Source of the DNA: Candidatus Binatia bacterium
Lineage (GTDB): Bacteria > Desulfobacterota > Binatia > HRBIN30 > BPIQ01
Reading direction: 5' to 3'
Length of the DNA: 64,000 nt
Assembly (NCBI GenBank): GCA_026004195.1
Contig: BPIQ01000001.1
Coordinates: 1,175,622-1,239,621, forward strand
How positions within the stretch are numbered: the first letter of the stretch is position 1; every line of letters begins with the position of its first letter. The translations under genes were made by a program, and so were the position numbers. The notes beneath the pieces are model-generated. The model worked only from the letters and a program-made list of their open reading frames with translations. It did no database searches and had not been told where the DNA came from. Shown piece after piece: positions 17,686-26,181 of the stretch.

Positions 17686-18492
17686 GTGAACTTCGAGACG
17701 CTCCTTTACGAGGAACGCAACGGCGTGGCCTGGGTGACCCTCAACCGCCCCCACGTTCACAACGCCTTCAACGCGCGAATGCAGCGCGAACTCCACGACC
17801 TCTGGCGTGCCCTGCGGGAGCGCGACGAGGTCCGCGTCGTCGTGCTCACCGGTGCCGGGGACAAAGCCTTCTGCACCGGAATCGACCGCACGGAAACGAT
17901 GGGCGGAGAAGGGACCCGAGAGGTGGGGTCGCGATCGACGCCGTTCATGTTCGACGACCCGGGTGCCAACATCGGCCCCAAGAGCTGCGACCTCTGGAAA
18001 CCCGTCATCGCGGCGGTCAACGGCATGGCCTGCGGCGGGGCGTTCTACATGCTCGGAGAGGTGGAGTTCATCATCGCCGCCGAGCACGCCACCTTCTTCG
18101 ACCCGCACGTCACGTACGGGATGACCGCGGCCTTCGAGCCCATCCACATGCTGCAGAAGATGCCGTTCCACGAAATCATGCGCATCTCGCTGCTCGGGAA
18201 CTACGAGCGAATGTCGGCCCGGCGTGCGTACGAGATCGGGCTCGTCTCCGAAGTCGTGCCGCTCGAAAAACTTCGCGAGGCGGCGCAGTGGGCCGCCGAG
18301 GTGATCGCCTCGCAACCGCCCCTCGCCGTGCAGGGAACCGTCCGGGCACTCTGGATGGGGCGCGAACTTCCGCGTTCGCAGGCGCTCGCCATGGCCTACG
18401 CCCTCGTCGGCCTCGGGACCGATCGCGAGTCGCTGAGACAGGGCCAGGAAGCTTTCGCTTCCGGGCGACGTCCTAAGTGGCGGCTGCGATAG
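17686..18492 (+). CDS. Enoyl-CoA hydratase/isomerase family protein
   Basis: Crotonase-fold protein of 268 residues. It has the family N-terminus GVAWVTLNRPHVHNAFN, the first oxyanion-hole segment DKAFCTGIDR and the second, MACGGAFYMLGEV. The usual catalytic Glu pair of hydratases is not clear, so hydratase, isomerase or another crotonase activity are all possible. It starts with GTG after a GGGAGAG site about nine bases upstream. Its last 20 bases overlap the convergent PqqC-like gene. Fatty-acyl or steroid-CoA beta-oxidation fits the thiolases further along the window. Confidence 0.87.
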   Translation: MNFETLLYEERNGVAWVTLNRPHVHNAFNARMQRELHDLWRALRERDEVRVVVLTGAGDKAFCTGIDRTETMGGEGTREVGSRSTPFMFDDPGANIGPKSCDLWKPVIAAVNGMACGGAFYMLGEVEFIIAAEHATFFDPHVTYGMTAAFEPIHMLQKMPFHEIMRISLLGNYERMSARRAYEIGLVSEVVPLEKLREAAQWAAEVIASQPPLAVQGTVRALWMGRELPRSQALAMAYALVGLGTDRESLRQGQEAFASGRRPKWRLR

Positions 18493-19210
18493 TCCCTGCC
18501 GCCGGCGCGCCCAGGTAGCGGTCGTAGCCCTCCATCATGGCAGCGTGCGCGAGCACGCTGAAGCGGAAGGCCCGCCGGATCAATGCCTGCTGTTCCGCCG
18601 TGCGGGCGAAGCGGCGTAGGGCCTCGACGGCGTTCTCGCCGTGCTCTTCCTCCGCCTGCACGTGGATGGCCCAGAACTCGAGCGCGCGATCGTCGATCGC
18701 GTAGTGCTTGCGAAGCGCCTCGTAGAAGATCTGCGCCCCGTTGGGTCGGCCGGGCACCTCCATCTCGACCGCCAAGCCGAACGCGCCGAGCCCTTCCTCG
18801 AAGGAGTTTCTGCAGTAGTAGCCCATCGTCGACGCCGCTCCGATCGTGGCCGCGTTGGGCAAATGCTCCGCGGCTTCCTCGGCGGAAACGTCGAGGCCCC
18901 GCAAGAACCGCAGGTAGAGCTCGTAGTGCTCTTCTTCCTTGATGTAACCCATCTCCCCCGCGAGGTTGCGCGCCACGAGCTTGTAAATCGAGCGGTCGGG
19001 GAGCGTGGGGACCCTGGAAAGCCAGGCTGCGATGGTCGGGATGGCCGGCTCGACGTAGTGGTAGAAATCCATCGCCCACCCTCGAATCTCGCCCGGTGCG
19101 AGTTTCCCGGTGACGAGTTTCCCGAGAAAGATGCACCGAGGGGAGCGATCTTTTTTGAACGCCACGCACTCCTCGAGGAACTTTTCGGGCGACAAGGCTT
19201 CGAGTTTCAT
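18473..19210 (-). CDS. PqqC/TenA-like iron-containing redox enzyme (HDO superfamily)
   Basis: A 245-residue all-helical protein of the heme-oxygenase-like diiron oxidase (HDO) group. Likely metal ligands are seen in GEMGYIKEEEHYELY, in the Glu-rich FEEGLGAFGLAVEME stretch, and in HVQAEEEH, an H-x3-E-x2-H motif. That motif resembles the H-x3-D-x2-H of Chlamydia CADD and PqqC relatives. Members do varied oxidations, including p-aminobenzoate formation and fatty-acid decarboxylation, so the substrate is open. The ATG at 19210 has a GGAGGTG site. It overlaps the end of the convergent enoyl-CoA hydratase gene by 20 bases. Confidence 0.72.
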   Translation of the reverse strand: MKLEALSPEKFLEECVAFKKDRSPRCIFLGKLVTGKLAPGEIRGWAMDFYHYVEPAIPTIAAWLSRVPTLPDRSIYKLVARNLAGEMGYIKEEEHYELYLRFLRGLDVSAEEAAEHLPNAATIGAASTMGYYCRNSFEEGLGAFGLAVEMEVPGRPNGAQIFYEALRKHYAIDDRALEFWAIHVQAEEEHGENAVEALRRFARTAEQQALIRRAFRFSVLAHAAMMEGYDRYLGAPAAGTIAAAT

Positions 19211-19259
19211 GACCGACACCTCCGCAAGACGAACCCCTTCGTTTCGACCGAACCGCCGC

Positions 19260-19940
19260 TCACGTCCCCCGGCCGAGAAAGACGTCGACGAGAGACGGGA
19301 GCTCGCGCAGGCTTCCGATACACGGTCCGGCGCCCGAGATTTCCCGACCTTCCCCGTGCCCGTAGGCACAGCCCACGAAAAAACAGCCCACCCGGCGAGC
19401 CGCGGCGACGTCGCTCGCCCGGTCTCCCACGAACACGCAACGCTCGGCGGGAATTCCGTGCCGCTCGAGGTACGCCCGCAGGACGGTGGCTTTCTCTTGC
19501 GGCTCGACGTCCTCCACCGTGAGAACCGGCACGAAAAGCGACTCCAAGCCGTACGTCCCGAGCACGGTCTTCACGTAGCGCTTCCGGCCGTTGGAGGCAA
19601 TGGCCAGGGACGCACCCCTCTCCCGGAGCTTCTCGAGCGTCTCGGGAACACCTTCGTAGAGAAAACCCTCCTCCCGCTCGACGCGGCGGCAGATCTCCTC
19701 GAGGACGAGCTCGCGGAACCGGCTTCTCGCGGCCTCGTGGAGATCGGGAAAAACGTTGTCGAGAATCTGCGGTACGGGCCACCCCACGTGTCGGAGGATC
19801 TCCCGCACCTCGGGAACCCGAGGGATCGCGCCGGGCTCGATCGAGTTGACCCGCTCGGCGGCGGCGCGGTAGGCATCCGCGAGAAAGGGCTCGGAGGAAT
19901 AGAGCACCCCGTCCAGGTCGAAGGCGACGAGACACGACAC
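19260..19940 (-). CDS. HAD-superfamily phosphatase (phosphoglycolate-phosphatase-like)
   Basis: HAD hydrolase of 226 residues. Motif I is FDLDGVLYSS with the nucleophilic Asp near residue 9. Motif II is IASNGRKR. Motif III Lys falls in PQEKATVL, and motif IV is FVGDRASDVAAAR. The small helical cap between motifs I and II fits the Gph subgroup. No ATG exists near the motif, and the GTG at 19940 is the best start. It lies just upstream of the PqqC-like gene on the same strand and divergent from ispG. The substrate is unknown; phosphoglycolate or another small phosphoester is likely. Confidence 0.82.
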   Translation of the reverse strand: MSCLVAFDLDGVLYSSEPFLADAYRAAAERVNSIEPGAIPRVPEVREILRHVGWPVPQILDNVFPDLHEAARSRFRELVLEEICRRVEREEGFLYEGVPETLEKLRERGASLAIASNGRKRYVKTVLGTYGLESLFVPVLTVEDVEPQEKATVLRAYLERHGIPAERCVFVGDRASDVAAARRVGCFFVGCAYGHGEGREISGAGPCIGSLRELPSLVDVFLGRGT

Positions 19941-20027
19941 ACCCGAGAGCCTAGTCGAGCCCTCTTCCTCGCACAACGCCCTTCCCTTGTCCGCGCGCCG
20001 TCGCTCCGCTAGCGTTCCGAAACGAGG

Positions 20028-21212
20028 ATGGAGTTCCCGATCCGGAGACGAAAGACACGGGCCGTGCAGGCCGGCGACCTCACGATCGGCGGCGGGGCGC
20101 CGGTGAGCGTACAGAGCATGTGCGCGACGCGGACCCGCGACGTCGACGCTACCGTCGAGCAGATCGAGCGCCTGCGGGCGGCCGGCGCGGCTTTGGTTCG
20201 CGTCGCCGTCGACAACGAGAAGGACGTGGAAGCACTCGCCGAGATCCGGCGGCAAACCTCGGCCAACCTCGTGGTCGACCTCCAGGAAAACTACCGCCTC
20301 GCTCGCAAAGTCGCCCCTCTCGTGCAGAAGATCCGGTACAACCCCGGCCATCTGCACCACGTCGAGAAAGAGAAACCCGTACGGGAGAAGGTCGAATGGC
20401 TCGCCTCGGTGGCCGCCGACCACGGGTGCGCACTTCGCATCGGTGTCAACTGCGGCTCCGTCGCGCCCGAATACCTCGAACGCTTCCCGGACGACCCGCT
20501 CGAAGCCCTCGTTCGGTCGGCGGTCGAGCACGCGGAAATGCTCGACCGCGTCGGATTCGAGCGGTACGTCGTTTCGCTCAAGGACTCGGATCCGGCCAAG
20601 GTCGTACGAGCCAACCGGCGCTTCGCGGAGCTTCGCCCCGACGTGCCCCTCCACCTCGGGGTGACCGAGGCAGGATTGCCCCCGGAAGGGGTCCTGAAGT
20701 CGAGACTAGCCCTCGAAAAACTCCTCGCCGAGGGGATCGGGGAAACCATCCGGGTCTCGCTGACCCTCCCGAACGACCGCAAGGAGGAGGAAGTGCGGGT
20801 GGGCTTCGCGATCCTCGAAGACGTCCGACGCGGCAGGTTCCTCAACGTCCCCGACGTCCGATCCGGACTGAACATCGTCGCGTGCCCGAGCTGTTCGCGG
20901 GTCGAAAACGAACGTTTCGTGGAGCTCGCCGAAGAGGTGAGACGGTTGACGGAATACGCCAGGGATCACGACCTGACGATCGCCGTCATGGGCTGTCGGG
21001 TCAACGGCCCCGGGGAAACGGACGATGCGGACCTCGGCCTCTGGTGCGGGCCCACCACCGTTCATCTGAAGAGAAAGGCCGAGAAGATCGGGACCTTCTC
21101 TTACGACGCCATTCTCGGAAAGCTCCGCGAGGAACTCGACCGGCTCGTCGAGTCGAGAAAGGCCCGCGGTCACACGGCCGAGCGGCCGACCTCGAGCGGC
21201 AACTCTTCCTGA
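20028..21212 (+). CDS. ispG: 4-hydroxy-3-methylbut-2-enyl diphosphate synthase (flavodoxin/ferredoxin)
   Basis: IspG/GcpE, the 4Fe-4S enzyme that reductively opens MEcPP to HMBPP in the MEP isoprenoid pathway; 394 residues. The N-terminal TIM-barrel part begins [16 protein letters not shown] and includes [14 protein letters not shown] and RIGVNCGSV. The C-terminal cluster domain has CPSCSR and [10 protein letters not shown], giving the three Cys and one Glu ligands. The last 43 bases overlap the 3' end of thiI on the other strand. The C-terminal 25 residues after the conserved domain look like a tail created by this overlap. Confidence 0.95.
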   Translation: MEFPIRRRKTRAVQAGDLTIGGGAPVSVQSMCATRTRDVDATVEQIERLRAAGAALVRVAVDNEKDVEALAEIRRQTSANLVVDLQENYRLARKVAPLVQKIRYNPGHLHHVEKEKPVREKVEWLASVAADHGCALRIGVNCGSVAPEYLERFPDDPLEALVRSAVEHAEMLDRVGFERYVVSLKDSDPAKVVRANRRFAELRPDVPLHLGVTEAGLPPEGVLKSRLALEKLLAEGIGETIRVSLTLPNDRKEEEVRVGFAILEDVRRGRFLNVPDVRSGLNIVACPSCSRVENERFVELAEEVRRLTEYARDHDLTIAVMGCRVNGPGETDDADLGLWCGPTTVHLKRKAEKIGTFSYDAILGKLREELDRLVESRKARGHTAERPTSSGNSS

Positions 21213-22375
21213 TCGGGAGGAAAGCGGAACGACACCGGTTCGGTGCGTTCGACGGTCCGCTCCACCCAGCCCGGCACGTCGAGCGCGGCCTCCAGAGCCC
21301 GCGCCTGTTCGGGGCTCACCCGCGTCGAGGGGTGGCGGGGAACGAAAAGCTGGCAGCAATCCTGGTCCGGGCGGACCGAAATTTCGAAGGTGCCCAGGCG
21401 CTTCGCCTGGTCGGTGATTTCCTGCTTGTCCATGCCGATCAGGGGGCGCAAAACGGGTAGCGTGGCCACTTCGTCGATGGTCACGAGATTCGCAAGCGTC
21501 TGCGAGGCCACCTGTCCCAGGCTCTCGCCCGTGACGAGTGCCTCGAGTCCGTGGCGCCGCGCGAGCGCCTCCGCGATCCGGAGCATCATGCGGCGGTAGA
21601 GCACGACGCGGGCGGGGCGCGGGGTTCGGCAGACGATCTCCCGTTGCAGCGCAGCCAGGGGGACGAGAAAAAGCCGGCACTCGTACTCGGAGCGGACCAG
21701 GAGTTCCACGATCTCCCTCGTCTTTTCGATGGCGCGCCGGTCCTGCAGCGGCACGGCGTGGAAGTGAACGAAGTCCACCCGGCAGCCCCTCTGCATCATC
21801 CGGGCCGCGGCTACCGGGGAGTCGATCCCGCCCGAAAGAAGAGCGAGGACCTTGCCCCCGGTCCCCACCGGCAAACCTCCCGGCCCGGGACTTTTCGGGC
21901 CGAGAACGAACGCTCCCTTCGACGTGACCTCCACCTGGAATACCCGCTCGGGGCTCCCGAGACTGACCCTCGCGCCGGTACGTTCCCGGATGGCGGCCCC
22001 GACGATCCGGCAGATTTCCGGGGACGGCACGGGGAACCGCTTGTCGGAGCGTTTGGCCCTCACGGCGAACGATTCGAAGGAACCTTCTACGGCCAGTTTC
22101 CGTGCCGCGGAGACGATGGACTCGAGGTCGGGGGGAACACGCAACCCCCGGGCCGAATGGACCACCCCGTAGGTCCGACCGATCCGCTCGGAAATTTCCC
22201 GTTCGTCCGCCCCCGGAGGCAGGGGAACGACGATGCGGCCGTCCACGTGAGCCACCGGTCCCGCCCCGGTTCCCCGCAGCGCCCTTCGGAGGTTCCCGAC
22301 GAGCTGCTCCACGAAGCGAAACCGGTTTCCCTTCTTGAGCGCCACCTCGTGGTAGTGAACGACGAAGCACTCCAT
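21170..22375 (-). CDS. thiI: tRNA 4-thiouridine synthase ThiI
   Basis: Sulfurtransferase-activating enzyme for s4U8 in tRNA and, in some bacteria, thiazole synthesis; 401 residues. The N-terminal ferredoxin-like and THUMP parts (about 1-165) are followed by a PP-loop ATPase with [12 protein letters not shown] (about 179-190). The form lacks the C-terminal rhodanese domain of E. coli ThiI, like the Bacillus short form, and ends shortly after [13 protein letters not shown]. Sulfur would then come directly from a cysteine desulfurase such as the SufS at the right edge. The ATG at 22375 fits the family start. It is convergent with ispG (43-base overlap) and divergent from the TrpC-like gene. Confidence 0.93.
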   Translation of the reverse strand: MECFVVHYHEVALKKGNRFRFVEQLVGNLRRALRGTGAGPVAHVDGRIVVPLPPGADEREISERIGRTYGVVHSARGLRVPPDLESIVSAARKLAVEGSFESFAVRAKRSDKRFPVPSPEICRIVGAAIRERTGARVSLGSPERVFQVEVTSKGAFVLGPKSPGPGGLPVGTGGKVLALLSGGIDSPVAAARMMQRGCRVDFVHFHAVPLQDRRAIEKTREIVELLVRSEYECRLFLVPLAALQREIVCRTPRPARVVLYRRMMLRIAEALARRHGLEALVTGESLGQVASQTLANLVTIDEVATLPVLRPLIGMDKQEITDQAKRLGTFEISVRPDQDCCQLFVPRHPSTRVSPEQARALEAALDVPGWVERTVERTEPVSFRFPPDQEELPLEVGRSAV

Positions 22376-22463
22376 CCCGCGGTCAACTATGGCGCGCTCC
22401 TCCGACCACCGCAACCGGCGCGTAACTTTGCGAGTCGCGAACGCCGTGCTAGGCAAGAGACGG

Positions 22464-23219
22464 ATGCTGGACTGGGAAGCTCTTCGTGAGGCCAAGCGAC
22501 TCGCCGCGCGAAGCCGAGAAGTTCCGTCGAGCGAAATCGTCCCGAGCCGCCGCGATTTCACCGCATTTCTCGGGACGGGCGACCGAAAATGCGCACCGAT
22601 TCCTCTGTTCCGTCGCCGCGACCCGTACACCGGTGCGTGCTGGGAGTGGGACGCGCAGGCCCTTCTCCCGCTCTTCGACGAAGAAGACGTCCCGGCGCTC
22701 GCCGTCACCACGGAGTCGGTTTTCCACGGAGGCCGGGCGGCGGACCTCCGAGCCGTCGCGCCCCGAGCCCTGGCCCCGGTCCTGCAGGACGATCTCGTGA
22801 TCGACCCCGGGGGTGTCCTCGAAAGCCGGCTTCTCGGCGCGGACGCCACGATCGTGCCTGTCGCCTGGCTCGACGACGCCGAACTCGACGCGATCGTGGG
22901 CACGGCGCGCAGCGTGCACATGGCCGTGGTGTTGGCCGTGGAGAGCGAAGCCGACCTCCACCGTGCGCTCGAGATGGCGAACATGCCCCTCGGTCTCTGG
23001 CTCCGAGACCCCGACGGTCGACCGCGACCGGAACGGATCGAGCGGCTTTCTGCCCGGGCTCCCCGCTCCCGAGCCCTGCTGGCTCTCGGAGACGTGCCGG
23101 ACCTCGACACCTGGCACCGACTCGAGGGGCTCGTCGATGCGGCGCTCGTCGCGGGCTTCCTCTTCGGTAGCCCGGACCCGGTCGCCGCACTCGGGGCGCT
23201 CTGCGGCAAGGGGGCCTGA
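22464..23219 (+). CDS. Degenerate indole-3-glycerol-phosphate synthase-like (TrpC-fold) protein
   Basis: A 251-residue protein whose outline follows TrpC: LDWEALREAKRLAARSREV, then an ALAVTTESVFHGG strand-loop, VLQDDLVIDPGGVLESRLLGADA, and an AALVAGFLFGSPDP end. The catalytic residues are gone. AEIKRASPSKG is replaced by PIPLFRRRDPYTG, the Lys of LRKDF is Asp, the Glu of VEVH is Ala, the NN of GINNRDL is WL, and the Glu of SESGI is lost. It is therefore predicted not to make indole-glycerol phosphate. An upstream ATG at 22389 is possible. It is coupled to the NUDIX gene three bases downstream. No other trp genes are near. Confidence 0.7.
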   Translation: MLDWEALREAKRLAARSREVPSSEIVPSRRDFTAFLGTGDRKCAPIPLFRRRDPYTGACWEWDAQALLPLFDEEDVPALAVTTESVFHGGRAADLRAVAPRALAPVLQDDLVIDPGGVLESRLLGADATIVPVAWLDDAELDAIVGTARSVHMAVVLAVESEADLHRALEMANMPLGLWLRDPDGRPRPERIERLSARAPRSRALLALGDVPDLDTWHRLEGLVDAALVAGFLFGSPDPVAALGALCGKGA

Positions 23220-23222
23220 GCC

Positions 23223-23759
23223 GTGGACGCCTCCCGCGACGGCCTGCTCCGGGCTGCCGTCCTCGTTCCTCTCTTCCGAAAAGACGGGAAGCCCTGGGTC
23301 CTTCTCACCCGACGGAGCCAGAACCTTCCGAACCACGCCGGGCAGGTGGCTTTCCCCGGAGGGCGGTTCGACCCGAACCTGGACTCGAGCCTCCTGGAGA
23401 CGGCTTTACGGGAAGCCCGCGAAGAGATCGCCCTCCCCGCTTCCCGGGTAGCGGTGATGGGAGCTCTGCCGGACGTCGAAACGTTGAGCTCCCGCTTCGT
23501 GATCACCCCGTTCGTCGCTCGCGTTCCCGAGGACCACCCCTACCGCCCTTGCGACCGCGAGGTGGCCGAGATCTTTTCCATGCCGCTCTCGCTCTACTGG
23601 GATCCCGCACACCGGGACGAGCTCGAGTGGCACCACGAAGGGCAAAAGGTCCGCACACCGGCCCTCCGGTACGGCCACCGACTCATCTGGGGGGCGACGC
23701 TACGCGTGCTCGATCTCCTGGTTCGTTCTCCCCTTCTCGACCGAGCCCTTCGCCCGTGA
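23223..23759 (+). CDS. NUDIX hydrolase, CoA pyrophosphatase-like (NudL)
   Basis: A 178-residue NUDIX protein of the CoA diphosphatase subgroup. It shows LLTRRSQNLPNHAGQVAFPGG followed by the NUDIX helix TALREAREEIAL, the pattern of the UPF0035/NudL family. These cleave CoA or acyl-CoA to 4'-phosphopantetheine and 3',5'-ADP. It starts with GTG three bases after the TrpC-like gene, so the two are probably co-translated. The last 77 bases overlap the end of the convergent NDH-2 gene. NUDIX substrates are hard to fix from sequence. Confidence 0.87.
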   Translation: MDASRDGLLRAAVLVPLFRKDGKPWVLLTRRSQNLPNHAGQVAFPGGRFDPNLDSSLLETALREAREEIALPASRVAVMGALPDVETLSSRFVITPFVARVPEDHPYRPCDREVAEIFSMPLSLYWDPAHRDELEWHHEGQKVRTPALRYGHRLIWGATLRVLDLLVRSPLLDRALRP

Positions 23760-25008
23760 TCAGCCGAGCGCTGCGATTCCGCGTGAAGTAGTTCCAAGCC
23801 CACTGGGTGGAGACGAGAATCCGGTTTTCGAACTCGACGAGCTGCAGGAGGTGGACGGCGAGCCAGACGACCCAGGCGGCGAAACCGTCGAAACGGAGCC
23901 ACCGGAGGTCCGCGACGGCTGCAGCGCGTCCGATCGTCGCCATGACGCCGCGATCCCGGTACCGGAAGGGCTCGGTTTTCTTCCCGCGGAGGCGCCGCAG
24001 GATCTGGCGTGCCACGTGCCGCCCCTCCTGGATCGCTACGGGCGCCATCGCGGGCAGGGGCTCACCCTTTTCTCCGGGCACGCAAGCCATGTCACCGATC
24101 ACGAAGATCTCCGGGTGCCCCCGCAGGGTGAGATCGGGTTCCACACGAACCCGCCCCATGGGATCGAGCGGAACTCCGGTGCGAGCCGAAAGCCTCTCGG
24201 CGAGCGGGGAGGCTCGAATTCCTGCCGCCCAGAGGACGGTGCGGGCCTCGATGCGCTCGCTTCCCGCGGGGGACTCGAGGACGACACCCCGAGGCTCGAT
24301 GTCCCGCACGAAGCAGCGAGTGCGTACCCGGACGCCGAGACGCTCGAGCGCCCGGCGCGCTGCCTCCGAGAGGCACGGGGCGAAAGTCGGGAGAATCCGG
24401 TCGGCGCCCTCGACGAGGAGGATCGCGGAAGACCGGGGGTCGATACGTCGGAAATCCCGAGCGAGAGTGTCGCGTGCCACTTCCGCCAGGGCGCCGGCCA
24501 GCTCGACACCCGTGGGCCCTCCGCCTACGACCACGAACGTGAGCCAAGCCTCGCGGGCTCGTGGATCGCGTTCCTTCTCGGCTTCCTCGAAGGCGGCGAG
24601 AACGCGACTCCGGATTTCCGTGGCGTCCTCCACGGTCTTGAGCCCCGGCGCCAGAGTCGCCCAGCCCGTACGGCCGAAGTAGTGGGGTCGAGAACCGGCT
24701 GCGAGGACGAGCGTGTCGTAAGGGATCGGTCCCGAATCCGTGAGAACCAGGCGCCGCTCGGGCTCGAAATCCCGCACTTCCGCCATCCACACTTCCACGT
24801 TCCGCTGCCTGCGGAAGATTTTTCGCAGTGGAGCCGCGATGTTGGCGGGAGAGAGGCCACCCGTGGCCACTTGATAGAGCAGCGGTTGGAAAAGATGGAA
24901 GTTCCGCCGGTCGACGAGCGTGACGCGAACCCGAGCGTCCCGCAGAGCCCGAACGGCGGAAAGGCCCCCGAACCCACCTCCCACGACGACGACGTGGTGC
25001 CGGCTCAC
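23683..25008 (-). CDS. ndh: Type II NADH dehydrogenase (NDH-2)
   Basis: Single-subunit membrane-associated NADH:quinone oxidoreductase, 441 residues. The first Rossmann motif VVVVGGGFGG (FAD) is at residues 5-14 and the second, VVVGGGPTGVE (NADH), is near 165. IFVIGDMA and PVAIQEGRHVA complete the pattern. The C-terminal amphipathic and hydrophobic stretch (WVVWLAVHLLQLVEFENR) is the usual membrane-docking region, and the N-terminal FHLFQPLLYQVATGGL motif is typical of NDH-2. A GTG at 25008 with AAGGGAAG upstream is the best start. About 20 extra residues after ARLITG arise from the 77-base overlap with the NUDIX gene. Confidence 0.92.
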   Translation of the reverse strand: MSRHHVVVVGGGFGGLSAVRALRDARVRVTLVDRRNFHLFQPLLYQVATGGLSPANIAAPLRKIFRRQRNVEVWMAEVRDFEPERRLVLTDSGPIPYDTLVLAAGSRPHYFGRTGWATLAPGLKTVEDATEIRSRVLAAFEEAEKERDPRAREAWLTFVVVGGGPTGVELAGALAEVARDTLARDFRRIDPRSSAILLVEGADRILPTFAPCLSEAARRALERLGVRVRTRCFVRDIEPRGVVLESPAGSERIEARTVLWAAGIRASPLAERLSARTGVPLDPMGRVRVEPDLTLRGHPEIFVIGDMACVPGEKGEPLPAMAPVAIQEGRHVARQILRRLRGKKTEPFRYRDRGVMATIGRAAAVADLRWLRFDGFAAWVVWLAVHLLQLVEFENRILVSTQWAWNYFTRNRSARLITGEGLGREGENEPGDRARVASPPR

Positions 25009-25071
25009 GAAGGCTTCCCTTGCACCCCGGCCGGAAGGGCGGCATGATCGGCCGCCCCGGGGGAAGGCTTC

Positions 25072-26181
25072 GTGACGAACGACCGCATTCTCGTTCTCGG
25101 CTGCGGCGGGCTCGGTGGCATCGTGGCCGCGGCTCTGCTCGAGCAAGGTGCGGAAGTCACGCTGGTCACGCACAACGAAGAGATCGCGAGCGCCATCTGC
25201 GAAAGGGGACTCGTGGTGCGCTTCGAGGATAGCGTTCGGCGCACGCCGGGGCGAGCGACCCCGCGAATCCCCCCCGACGCCGGCACCTTCGGGTTCGTTT
25301 TCCTCCTGATGCAACCGCCGCAGGTCGAGGAGGCCGCCCGCACGGCCCTACCCCACCTCTCGGCCGACGGAGCCATGGTCTGCTTCCAGAACGGCCTCTG
25401 CGAGGAAAGGGTCGCGCGGATAGCCGGGCCCGAGCGGACCATCGGGGCCATCGTCGCCTGGGGCGCTTCCATGATCGCTCCCGGCGTCTACGAACGCACC
25501 TCGCCGGGCGGATTCGTCCTGGGGACGCTCGACGGTAGAATCGACGACCGGCTCGAGCGGCTCCGGAGAATCCTCGGGCCGATCGGTGAGGTCCACCTGA
25601 CGCGCAACCTGACCGGTGCCCGATGGAGCAAGCTCGCCATCAACTGTGCGATCAGCTCCCTCGGAACGATCGGGGGGCAGAGACTCGGGGTACTCCTCCG
25701 GTACCGATTCGCCCGCAGGCTCGCTCTGGAGACGATGACGGAAGCGGTCGTCGTAGCGCGTGCGCGAGGGGTCGTGCTGGAGAAGGTCGCAGGTACGATC
25801 GACCTCGAATGGGTGGCGCTCTCCCCCGACGAGTTCCGCAAAGCGGGTTCCGCGTCGCTTCTCGCCAAGCACGCCCTGCTTCTGGCCGTGGGCACCAGGT
25901 ACCGGCGGATGCGCTCTTCCATGCTCGCGGCGATCGAACGCGGGCGGCCACCCGCGGTCGATTTTCTCAACGGGGAAGTCGTCCAGAAGGGACGCGAGGT
26001 GGGACTCCTCGCCCCCCTCAATGCCCGAATTTGCGACTTCGTGCATGCGATCGCCCGGGGCGAGATGCGGCCGAGCGTACCGCTGCTCCGCCGGCTCTTT
26101 GCCGAGACGCGGCGCGAGGTCCGCGCGGCGGCTCTTTCCGGCTACCGGGAGCCCTATGTCCTCCGAAGTGTCGTCCGCTGA
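25072..26181 (+). CDS. panE: 2-dehydropantoate 2-reductase family protein
   Basis: Ketopantoate reductase-like protein, 369 residues, somewhat longer than E. coli PanE (303). The NADPH-binding LVLGCGGLGGIVAAAL is at the N-terminus. The catalytic Lys lies in ARWSKLAINCAISSLGTI, with the companion acidic residues in the C-terminal helical domain. PanE makes pantoate for CoA, but many paralogues act on other 2-oxoacids. The start is GTG at 25072. The last 26 bases overlap the next gene, indicating an operon of panE-like, Gfo/Idh/MocA and LLM genes. A CoA role would fit the adjacent CoA-specific NUDIX enzyme, but is unproven. Confidence 0.82.
   Translation: MTNDRILVLGCGGLGGIVAAALLEQGAEVTLVTHNEEIASAICERGLVVRFEDSVRRTPGRATPRIPPDAGTFGFVFLLMQPPQVEEAARTALPHLSADGAMVCFQNGLCEERVARIAGPERTIGAIVAWGASMIAPGVYERTSPGGFVLGTLDGRIDDRLERLRRILGPIGEVHLTRNLTGARWSKLAINCAISSLGTIGGQRLGVLLRYRFARRLALETMTEAVVVARARGVVLEKVAGTIDLEWVALSPDEFRKAGSASLLAKHALLLAVGTRYRRMRSSMLAAIERGRPPAVDFLNGEVVQKGREVGLLAPLNARICDFVHAIARGEMRPSVPLLRRLFAETRREVRAAALSGYREPYVLRSVVR

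Noticed and set aside
21213-23506. A 778-codon minus-strand frame extending thiI upstream
   Set aside because: The part before 22375 is Ser/Arg-rich and antisense to the TrpC-like gene; ThiI homology begins at the ATG at 22375.
23760-25008. A plus-strand frame of about 400 codons covering NDH-2
   Set aside because: Frame composition is a shadow and NDH-2 shows full FAD and NADH motifs.
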